A stretch of DNA of 5,211 nucleotides from Giesbergeria sp. (GTDB lineage Bacteria; Pseudomonadota; Gammaproteobacteria; Burkholderiales; Burkholderiaceae_C). A program made the position numbers and the translations under genes. This document shows, piece after piece, positions 1 to 5,211 of this stretch. Positions within the stretch are counted from its first letter, which is position 1. Every line of letters starts with the position of its first letter. The notes under the pieces were generated by a model. The model worked only from the letters and a program-made list of their open reading frames with translations, was not told where the DNA came from and searched no databases. Where the stretch lies: contig JAGOCN010000155.1 in assembly GCA_017998735.1 (NCBI GenBank), positions 1-5,211 of the forward strand. The letters are read 5' to 3'.

Positions 1-195
1 AACAACATTTACTACTTTGTGGGCATTGACGGCGCCCGCTTCAAGCGCCCGGTGGAGCCGGGCGACCAGCTGATCCTGTCGATCACCATCGACCGCGTGC
101 GCGGAGGCATCTGGAAATTCAAGGGCGTGGCCACCGTGGGGGATGAAGTCGCTTGCGAGGCCGAGCTGATGTGCACCATGCGCACCGTTGCCTGA
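1..195 (+). CDS. fabZ: 3-hydroxyacyl-[acyl-carrier-protein] dehydratase FabZ (C-terminal part)
   Basis: The last 64 codons of a gene whose start lies left of the window. FabZ dehydrates (3R)-hydroxyacyl-ACP to trans-2-enoyl-ACP in type II fatty acid synthesis in the cytoplasm. The visible part carries the family's C-terminal hot-dog strands: [20 protein letters not shown] at residues 4-23 of the fragment, then an FKGVA strand and a terminal [10 protein letters not shown]. These align almost without gaps to my recollection of the end of E. coli FabZ. The catalytic His and Glu lie upstream and cannot be checked. lpxA follows after 29 nt, matching the conserved lpxD-fabZ-lpxA-lpxB order. FabZ and LpxA compete for 3-hydroxyacyl-ACP, so their co-expression makes sense. 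FabA is excluded by the sequence match and the context. The open left end is a window edge, not a truncation. Confidence 0.95.
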   Translation, partial: NNIYYFVGIDGARFKRPVEPGDQLILSITIDRVRGGIWKFKGVATVGDEVACEAELMCTMRTVA

Positions 196-210
196 AACCC
201 CAGGGCGTGC

Positions 211-219
211 AGGCGGGGG
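211..219 (+). promoter_or_regulatory. Shine-Dalgarno site of lpxA
   Basis: AGGCGGGGG lies in the fabZ-lpxA gap and ends 5 nt before the GTG at 225. It is the purine-rich stretch best placed to serve an lpxA start. It supports GTG 225 over the earlier in-frame GTG at 207 and TTG at 153. Confidence 0.6.
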
Positions 220-224
220 TTGGC

Positions 225-1019
225 GTGAGCAGCAGCAATATCCATTCCACGGCGCTGGTGGACGCGCGCGCGCGCGTGGACGGCACGGCGCGCATCGGTG
301 CGTTCTGCGTCGTCGGTCCTGACGTGCAGATCGGCGCTGGCACTGAACTCGGCGCGCACTGCGTGATCGCCGGGCACACCACACTCGGGTGCGACAACCG
401 CGTGGCGGCTTTCGTGTCGCTGGGCGCGCCGCCGCAGGACAAGAAATACGCCGGCGAACCCACGCGGCTGGTGGTGGGCGACCGCAACACCATCCGCGAG
501 TTCTGCACCCTGAACACCGGCACCGCCCAGGACGCGGGCGTGACCACGGTGGGCAACGACAACTGGATCATGGCCTATGTGCACATCGCGCACGACTGCG
601 TGGTGGGCGACCACACCGTGCTGGCGAACAACGCCACGCTTGCCGGCCATGTGCAGGTGGGCGACCACGCCATCATTGGCGGGCTGACCGGCATCCACCA
701 GTTCACCCATGTGGGCGCGCATGTCATGGCCGGCTTTGCCAGCCACATCTCACAGGACGTGCCGCCGTTCATGATGGTCGATGGCAACCCGCTGGCGGTG
801 CGCGGCCTGAACCTCGAAGGCCTGCGCCGGCGTGGTTTTTCGCCGGCGCGCATTACGGCAATCAAGCAGATGCACCGCCTGCTGTACCGCCAGGGCCTGA
901 CGCTGGAGTCCGCCCGCAGCGCCATTGCCGCCCTGCCGGCGCAGCACCCGGAGGCGGTGGACGACATCGCGCTGCTGCTGGCGTTTGTGGCGGCTTCCAC
1001 GCGCGGCATTGCGCGCTGA
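225..1019 (+). CDS. lpxA: Acyl-ACP--UDP-N-acetylglucosamine O-acyltransferase LpxA
   Basis: LpxA transfers a 3-hydroxyacyl chain from ACP to the 3-OH of UDP-GlcNAc, the first step of lipid A synthesis, as a cytoplasmic homotrimer. The GTG at 225 gives 264 aa (E. coli 262) and a normal N-terminus, [10 protein letters not shown]. Residues ~5-185 form the left-handed beta-helix of hexapeptide repeats. The catalytic motif HIAHDC is at 120-125, with His123 matching E. coli His125. His142 and His158 match E. coli His144 and His160, and GEPTR is at 77-81. The C-terminal helical domain begins near residue 196 ([11 protein letters not shown]). The residue aligned with the E. coli acyl-length ruler Gly173 is Phe171, and E. 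coli His191 aligns with Pro189. No frameshift is seen. Longer in-frame starts would run back into fabZ and add a tail foreign to the family. Confidence 0.96.
   Translation: MSSSNIHSTALVDARARVDGTARIGAFCVVGPDVQIGAGTELGAHCVIAGHTTLGCDNRVAAFVSLGAPPQDKKYAGEPTRLVVGDRNTIREFCTLNTGTAQDAGVTTVGNDNWIMAYVHIAHDCVVGDHTVLANNATLAGHVQVGDHAIIGGLTGIHQFTHVGAHVMAGFASHISQDVPPFMMVDGNPLAVRGLNLEGLRRRGFSPARITAIKQMHRLLYRQGLTLESARSAIAALPAQHPEAVDDIALLLAFVAASTRGIAR
263..276 (+). repeat. (CG)7 dinucleotide run inside lpxA
   Basis: Seven CG units in a row lie at the 5' end of lpxA, encoding part of the A-R-A-R-V stretch near residues 14-18. The run is flanked by two GTGGAC hexamers (258-263 and 276-281). Slippage by one unit would shift the frame of an essential gene. 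It is most simply the result of GC-rich Ala/Arg codons, though alternating CG can adopt Z-DNA. Confidence 0.7.
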
Positions 1020-1072
1020 TGCTGCAGATGCCTGTGATGCCGTTGATGCCGTTGATGCCGTGCCTGCCATGA
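1019..1072 (+). other. Possible 17-codon coupling mini-ORF between lpxA and lpxB
   Basis: An ATG at 1019 overlaps the lpxA stop (TGATG) and opens a 17-codon frame rich in Met, Pro and Leu. It ends at TGA 1070-1072, which overlaps the lpxB ATG (ATGA). It contains no recognisable domain and has no Shine-Dalgarno site of its own. Its possible role is to carry terminating ribosomes from lpxA to lpxB, whose start also lacks a clear ribosome binding site. The peptide pattern comes directly from the 9-bp DNA repeat, so it may simply be a by-product of that repeat. Confidence 0.2.
1035..1061 (+). repeat. Three tandem copies of TGATGCCGT in the lpxA-lpxB gap
   Basis: Three exact 9-bp units stand at 1035-1043, 1044-1052 and 1053-1061, with a degenerate fourth unit (AGATGCCTG) just upstream. 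They fill most of the 49-nt gap. The unit is a multiple of three, so copy-number change would not alter any reading frame. It would change the distance from the lpxA stop to the lpxB start and add or remove in-frame ATG and TGA codons. In the lpxB frame the repeat is open and would read Asp-Ala-Val. Confidence 0.9.
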
Positions 1073-2229
1073 GTGCCGCCGCACCCCGCATCGCCATGGT
1101 GGCGGGCGAAACCTCGGGCGACCTGCTGGCCGGATTGCTGCTGGACGGCATGCAGGCGCTGTGGCCGCAGCTGCAGGCGCACGGCATTGGCGGCGCGCAG
1201 ATGCAGGCGCGTGGTTTTGACGCCTGGTGGCCCAGCGACACGCTGGCGGTGCACGGCTACAGCCTGGAGCTGGTGCGGCGGTTGAGCGAAATCGTCGGCA
1301 TCCGCAAACAGCTGCGCAGGCGCCTGCTGGCCGACAAACCCGATGTGTTCATCGGTGTGGACGCGCCCGACTTCAACCTGGGGCTGGAGACCGACTTGCG
1401 CGCTGCCGGCACCAAGACCGTGCATTTCGTCTGCCCGTCCATCTGGGCCTGGCGTGCCGAGCGCATCGACCGGATCCGCCGCGCTGCCGACCATGTGCTG
1501 TGCATCTTCCCGTTCGAGCCTGAGTTGCTTGAGCGCCACGGCATTGCCGCCACCTACGTGGGGCACCCGCTGGCCGATGTCATTCCCCTGGTGCCCGACC
1601 GCGCTGCGGCACGCCGGCAGCTGGGTTTGTCGCCCGACGGCCAGGTGCTGGCCATCCTGCCGGGCAGCCGCCGGGCCGAGGTGGAGTACATCAGCGAAGG
1701 CTTTTTCAAGGCTGCAGCCCTTGTCAGACAAGCGCTGCCAGCTATCGAATTGATAGTGCCGGCGGTGCCGGCATTGTACGAGCGCATTGCTGCCCAGGCG
1801 CAGGCCTCTGGCCTGGGCAACGCCATCAAGGTGGTCAGCGGCCAGTCGCACGCGGTGCTGGCGGCCTGCGACGTGACGCTGATTGCCAGCGGCACCGCCA
1901 CGCTGGAAGCCGCGCTGTTCAAGCGCCCGATGGTGATCGGCTACCGCATGCACCCGGTCAGCTGGCAGCTGATGCGGCGCAAGCAGCTGCAACCCTGGGT
2001 GGGCCTGCCCAACATCCTGTGCCAGGACTTTGTGGTGCCCGAGCTGATCCAGGGCGCCGCCACACCGCAGGCGCTGGCAGCTGCCGTGCTGCAGTGGCTG
2101 GACGCACAGTACAGTGACCCTGGGCGCATTGCCGCGCTGCAAGCGCGCTTCACCGCGCTGCACCACAGCCTGCTGCGCAACACCCCGCAACTGGCCGCCA
2201 ATGCGATCCGCCAGATCCTTGCCGCCTGA
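1069..2229 (+). CDS. lpxB: Lipid-A-disaccharide synthase LpxB
   Basis: LpxB is a GT19 glycosyltransferase that joins UDP-2,3-diacylglucosamine to lipid X, giving the tetra-acyl disaccharide 1-phosphate at the inner face of the cytoplasmic membrane. ATG 1069 gives 386 aa (E. coli 382). Visible landmarks are VAGETSGD at 11-18, GVDAPDFN at 96-103 with Asp98 equivalent to E. coli Asp98, CPSIWAWR at 122-129, FPFEPELL at 147-154, GHPLAD at 165-170, [10 protein letters not shown] at 197-206, [11 protein letters not shown] at 273-283 and LPNIL at 313-317. The frame stays open upstream through the 9-bp repeat, so a start such as GTG 1060 is possible. ATG 1069 is preferred because the conserved domain begins directly after it. 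No good Shine-Dalgarno site is seen, so coupling to upstream translation is likely. Codons for residues 211-230 lie in an unusual AT-richer, repeat-like stretch. The 3' end overlaps rnhB. Confidence 0.96.
   Translation: MSAAAPRIAMVAGETSGDLLAGLLLDGMQALWPQLQAHGIGGAQMQARGFDAWWPSDTLAVHGYSLELVRRLSEIVGIRKQLRRRLLADKPDVFIGVDAPDFNLGLETDLRAAGTKTVHFVCPSIWAWRAERIDRIRRAADHVLCIFPFEPELLERHGIAATYVGHPLADVIPLVPDRAAARRQLGLSPDGQVLAILPGSRRAEVEYISEGFFKAAALVRQALPAIELIVPAVPALYERIAAQAQASGLGNAIKVVSGQSHAVLAACDVTLIASGTATLEAALFKRPMVIGYRMHPVSWQLMRRKQLQPWVGLPNILCQDFVVPELIQGAATPQALAAAVLQWLDAQYSDPGRIAALQARFTALHHSLLRNTPQLAANAIRQILAA
1701..1758 (+). repeat. Repeat-like segment A inside lpxB
   Basis: A locally AT-rich stretch starts with CTTTTT. 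It contains an imperfect hairpin at 1714-1738 (GCAGC, one C-C mismatch, CTTG, 5-nt loop, CAAG, GCTGC) and ends in a second inverted repeat, CTATC (1742-1746) with GATAG (1752-1756). Its last 21 nt match segment B (3049-3104) at 18 positions and are read in the same codon phase. It brings AGA and ATA codons into a gene otherwise rich in GC-ending codons. From memory it resembles a short palindromic element scattered through Comamonadaceae genomes. That link is recalled and has not been searched. Confidence 0.45.
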
Positions 2230-2851
2230 GCAGCACCGCCTGCGCTGGCACGCGCCCGGTCTGGTGGCGGGCGTGGACGAGGCCGGCCGGGGACCGTTGG
2301 CCGGCCCGGTGGTGGCCGCTGCCGTCATCCTGGACGATCTGCGCCCGATTGCCGGGCTGGCCGACTCCAAGAAACTCACCGCCGCGCGGCGTGAAGCACT
2401 GTTCGATGAAATCCGGGCGCATGCGCTGTGCACCAGCATTGCAGAGGCCAGTGTGGAAGAAATTGACCGCCTGAACATTTTGCAGGCCACGCTTTTGGCC
2501 ATGCGCCGGGCGGTGCTGGGCCTGCGCCTCAAACCGGTGCTGGTGCTGGTCGATGGCAACCAGCTGCCGCTGCTGGGCATGCCGGCCGAGCCCATCGTGC
2601 GCGGCGACGCGCTGGTGCCTGCCATCTCTGCCGCCTCCATTCTGGCCAAGGTGCACCGCGACCGCTGGTGCGCGCAGGTGCACAGCCAGTACCCCGAATA
2701 CGGTTTTGCCGGCCACAAGGGCTATGGCACGGCGGCGCACCTGGCGGCACTGCAGGCGCACGGTGCCTGCGCGCTGCACCGCCGTTCGTTTGCGCCCGTG
2801 GCGCGGGCACTGCAGCGTCTGCCCGTGCCCGTGCCCGTGCCTGCCCGGTGA
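2201..2851 (+). CDS. rnhB: Ribonuclease HII
   Basis: RnhB cleaves RNA in RNA-DNA hybrids and starts removal of single ribonucleotides from DNA. ATG 2201 gives 216 aa (E. coli 198). The core begins at [18 protein letters not shown], residues 20-37. The four metal-binding acidic residues are all present: Asp26 and Glu27 (in VDEAGRG), Asp118 (in VDGN) and Asp136 (in RGDAL). SAASILAKV is at 143-151, and an HKGYGT motif and the HRRSF end are present. The GRG that senses the ribose 2'-OH is intact. The start overlaps lpxB by 29 nt. TTG 2219 (210 aa, 11-nt overlap) is a credible alternative, and neither has a clear Shine-Dalgarno site, so coupling to lpxB termination is likely. The position after lpxB is conserved in many proteobacteria. 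The tail ends in a Pro-Val repeat encoded by a hexanucleotide repeat. Confidence 0.95.
   Translation: MRSARSLPPEQHRLRWHAPGLVAGVDEAGRGPLAGPVVAAAVILDDLRPIAGLADSKKLTAARREALFDEIRAHALCTSIAEASVEEIDRLNILQATLLAMRRAVLGLRLKPVLVLVDGNQLPLLGMPAEPIVRGDALVPAISAASILAKVHRDRWCAQVHSQYPEYGFAGHKGYGTAAHLAALQAHGACALHRRSFAPVARALQRLPVPVPVPAR
2821..2838 (+). repeat. Three tandem GCCCGT hexamers at the 3' end of rnhB
   Basis: Three exact copies of GCCCGT (2821-2826, 2827-2832, 2833-2838) encode the Pro-Val repeat in the last residues of RnhB, beyond the catalytic core. Changes in copy number would keep the frame and only alter the tail length. Confidence 0.85.
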
Positions 2852-2855
2852 ATCC

Positions 2856-3665
2856 ATGAACCCTCCCTCTTCTCCTTCCGTCACCCACATCCAGTCGCGC
2901 GACAACGCCTTTGTCAAGGAGTTGCGCCGGCTGGCGCACGAACCCACCGCGTACCGCAGGCAGGGCCGCGTCTGGCTGGAAGGCGACCACCTGTGCCGCG
3001 CCGCCCTGGCGCGTGGCCGCACGCCGGCCATGGCCGTGTTTTCAGAGTCTTTTTGGCCTCTGGCGCAGGCTGAGCATGCGCGAGCAGCTATCAAAATCAT
3101 AGTGCTGTCCGATGGCTTGTTTGCAGCCATCAGCGGCCTGGAGTCGCCGGCGCAGATGGGTTTTGTGGTCGATCTGCCCACGGCAGCCGCCACCGCACTG
3201 GAACCGGGCAGCGCTGCCGTGGTGCTGGACCGCGTGCAGGACGCGGGCAACGTCGGCTCCATCCTGCGCAGTGCCGCCGCCTTCGGTTTCACACAGGTGC
3301 TGGCGCTCAAGGGCACGGCCGCGCTGTGGTCGCCCAAGGTGCTGCGCGCCGGCATGGGCGCGCACTTCGGCCTGCGCCTGGTCGAGTCGCTGGAGCCGGA
3401 GGCGCTGGACGCGCTGCAGGTGCCGCTGATCGTCACCAGCTCGCACCAGGGCGAGCTGGTGCAGCACCAGCGCCTGCCCTGGCCGTGCGCCTGGGCGCTG
3501 GGGCACGAAGGGCAGGGCGTGGGCCAAGCCGTGGCACAGCGCGCGCGCCTGGCAGTGCGCATCGGCCAGCCGGGGGGCGAAGAGTCGCTGAACGTGGCCG
3601 CTGCCGCTGCCATCTGCCTGCACGCCAGCGCCGCAGGGGCGGCCATGCAGGATTTCCAGACCTGA
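2856..3665 (+). CDS. TrmH/SpoU-family RNA 2'-O-ribose methyltransferase
   Basis: A SAM-dependent SPOUT enzyme that methylates a ribose 2'-OH in rRNA or tRNA; the target base cannot be told from sequence. The protein is 269 aa. An N-terminal substrate-binding (L30e-like) part includes LEGDHLCRAAL at 41-51. The C-terminal trefoil-knot domain has all three motifs: DRVQDAGNVGSILRSA at 125-140 (Asn132, Arg138), ALGHEGQGV at 214-222 (Glu218) and GGEESLNVAAAAAI at 240-253 (Ser244, Asn246). ATG 2856 lies 4 nt after the rnhB stop. A weak GGTGA at 2847-2851 overlaps that stop, which suggests the last place in the envelope operon. I give no symbol because rlmB, trmH and others share these motifs. Residues 65-83 are encoded by repeat-like segment B, in the variable region between the two domains. 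Confidence 0.9.
   Translation: MNPPSSPSVTHIQSRDNAFVKELRRLAHEPTAYRRQGRVWLEGDHLCRAALARGRTPAMAVFSESFWPLAQAEHARAAIKIIVLSDGLFAAISGLESPAQMGFVVDLPTAAATALEPGSAAVVLDRVQDAGNVGSILRSAAAFGFTQVLALKGTAALWSPKVLRAGMGAHFGLRLVESLEPEALDALQVPLIVTSSHQGELVQHQRLPWPCAWALGHEGQGVGQAVAQRARLAVRIGQPGGEESLNVAAAAAICLHASAAGAAMQDFQT
3049..3104 (+). repeat. Repeat-like segment B inside the methyltransferase gene
   Basis: An AT-richer stretch starting with CTTTTTGGCCTCTGGCGC. It contains a 5-bp stem GCGCA/TGCGC (3063-3067 with 3077-3081) and ends in AGCTATCAAAATCATAGTG. The 21 nt at 3085-3105 match 18 of 21 positions in segment A (1739-1759), in the same orientation and codon phase. The CTTTTT start is at nearly the same distance (56 against 58 nt in total). 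It brings in TCT, CGA and ATA codons unlike the rest of the gene. It looks closer than segment A to the Comamonadaceae dispersed repeat I recall. Confidence 0.5.
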
Positions 3666-3666
3666 A

Positions 3667-3695
3667 GCTGCGCGGGTTTTCCCGCAAACTGCAGC
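3667..3695 (+). other. Hairpin just downstream of the methyltransferase stop
   Basis: GCGGG (3672-3676) and CCCGC (3681-3685) form a perfect 5-bp stem around a TTTT loop. GCTGC (3667-3671) can pair with GCAGC (3691-3695) as an outer stem across a 5-nt bulge. It begins one base after the stop codon, where a transcript end would be expected. No T-run follows the stem on either strand, so it is not a standard intrinsic terminator. It may instead protect an RNA 3' end or mark factor-dependent termination. Confidence 0.3.
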
Positions 3696-3716
3696 AGCCA
3701 GCATGGACGGGCTGGC

Positions 3717-3722
3717 TATAAT
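3717..3722 (+). promoter_or_regulatory. Promoter -10 box (TATAAT) for carA
   Basis: A perfect sigma-70 TATAAT stands in the 188-nt gap before carA, in otherwise GC-rich DNA. No good -35 hexamer is seen at 16-18 nt upstream (the 17-nt position reads GCAGCC), and the upstream TG is one base off for an extended -10. Transcription would start near 3728-3730, directly at GGCTTTTC, giving a leader of about 125 nt. It implies that carA is transcribed separately from the envelope operon. Confidence 0.55.
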
Positions 3723-3787
3723 GGGCGGCTTTTCTGCACCTTCCTACGCCTAGCGCCGCCTCACAGCAGACCCCCACCAAAGCTTCA

Positions 3788-3816
3788 GCAAGAGCCGTGT
3801 ACGCCATGTCTCTTGC
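3788..3816 (+). other. 7-bp inverted repeat in the carA leader
   Basis: GCAAGAG (3788-3794) pairs perfectly with CTCTTGC (3810-3816) around a 15-nt loop. The loop holds the ATG at 3806, which is in frame with carA. The structure sits about 28 nt before the carA Shine-Dalgarno site. It could affect RNA stability or be incidental. No T-run follows it, so an attenuator is not supported. Confidence 0.3.
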
Positions 3817-3843
3817 GCCGCTGGGCGTAACCGTAACCAACCC

Positions 3844-3847
3844 GGAG
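3844..3847 (+). promoter_or_regulatory. Shine-Dalgarno site fixing the carA start
   Basis: GGAG stands 6 nt before the GTG at 3854, ideal spacing. The earlier in-frame candidates, GTG 3797 and ATG 3806, have no comparable site; the nearest purine run, AAGAG at 3790-3794, is 11 nt before ATG 3806. Confidence 0.7.
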
Positions 3848-3853
3848 AACCCA

Positions 3854-5034
<1,181 letters not shown>

Positions 5035-5038
<4 letters not shown>

Positions 5039-5211
5039 AGTTTTTCAGTTTTCCTGCTGCGACGCTTGAAAAGGCGATACAGAAGCGCATCCTTTCCCTG
5101 GCACCACAGCACCGCGAGTGGTTTGCAGACCGCTGGCAGCAAAAGCCCTACCGCAAGGCTTTTGTGGAGCGCAAGGCCACGCCGCTGATCACCCTCATTG
5201 CCAAAGGCAAG
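5035..5211 (+). CDS. Unrecognised protein coupled to carA (N-terminal part)
   Basis: A frame of 59 codons is open to the right edge of the window, starting at an ATG that overlaps the carA stop (ATGA) with AGGTG 7 nt upstream. I do not recognise the family. The fragment is basic: 8 Lys and 5 Arg against 4 acidic residues. Motifs by eye include KAIQKRIL at 13-20, REWFADRW at 27-34 and [11 protein letters not shown] at 37-47. There is no signal peptide or membrane segment; a short hydrophobic patch, PLITLIA, occurs at 50-56. It is not the start of CarB, which opens with an ATP-grasp Rossmann motif. Composition differs from its neighbours: about 57% GC by hand count over the last 171 nt, with ATA, CTT and TTT codons, against about 65-70% in the genes before it. 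Acquisition by transfer is possible but rests on little sequence. Expression with carA is inferred from the overlap. Confidence 0.6.

Noticed and set aside
153..224. Longer lpxA starting at TTG 153 or GTG 207
   Set aside because: TTG 153 overlaps fabZ by 43 nt and adds 24 residues foreign to the family. GTG 225 has a purine-rich site 5 nt upstream and gives the normal length.
925..1068. Longer lpxB starting inside lpxA
   Set aside because: The extension reads the lpxA coding region and the 9-bp repeat out of frame. LpxB homology begins just after ATG 1069.
862..2718. 618-codon open frame on the - strand across lpxA, lpxB and rnhB
   Set aside because: It is antisense to three firmly identified genes. 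Its translation is rich in Ala, Arg, Gln and His with no known motif, as expected from high-GC codon bias.
2150..3646. 498-codon open frame on the - strand across lpxB, rnhB and the methyltransferase
   Set aside because: It is antisense to genes with complete catalytic motifs, is of low complexity and has no recognisable domain.
3667..3695. Intrinsic terminator after the methyltransferase gene
   Set aside because: The stem is real, but the TTTT is in the loop and no T-run follows the 3' arm on either strand.
3797..3853. Longer carA starting at GTG 3797 or ATG 3806
   Set aside because: The extra residues match nothing I know in CarA and have no well-spaced Shine-Dalgarno site. GTG 3854 has GGAG 6 nt upstream.

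Overview
The window is GC-rich and densely packed, and every gene lies on the + strand. Protein signatures, GC content and gene order point to a betaproteobacterium, most likely of the order Burkholderiales and family Comamonadaceae (Acidovorax/Rhodoferax/Polaromonas type). That placement is inferred by recall, not by a database search.

Positions 1-2851 are the distal part of the classic envelope cluster: the C-terminus of fabZ, then lpxA, lpxB and rnhB. FabZ supplies 3-hydroxyacyl-ACP turnover in fatty acid synthesis. LpxA uses 3-hydroxyacyl-ACP to start lipid A synthesis, and LpxB makes the disaccharide. RnhB (ribonuclease HII) is a common passenger at the end of this cluster. A TrmH/SpoU-family RNA 2'-O-ribose methyltransferase follows 4 nt after rnhB (2856-3665). 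Gaps are short or negative throughout: 29 nt fabZ-lpxA, 49 nt lpxA-lpxB, overlap lpxB-rnhB, 4 nt rnhB-methyltransferase. One transcript is likely, with translational coupling where no Shine-Dalgarno site is visible.

Positions 3666-3853 are the only sizeable non-coding stretch. It holds a perfect TATAAT box and about 125 nt of putative leader containing a 7-bp inverted repeat. It leads into carA (3854-5038), the glutaminase subunit of carbamoyl-phosphate synthase, which starts a separate transcription unit for pyrimidine and arginine synthesis. carA overlaps by ATGA with the start of a less GC-rich ORF that I do not recognise and that is not carB. It runs off the right edge.

No RNA gene, insertion sequence, CRISPR array or phage gene is visible. 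I see no clear new multi-gene system. The points most worth a second look are: two related AT-rich, repeat-like segments read in the same phase inside lpxB and the methyltransferase gene; a bulky Phe at the LpxA acyl-chain ruler position; a 9-bp tandem repeat and mini-ORF bridging lpxA and lpxB; and the unrecognised ORF coupled to carA where carB is usually found.
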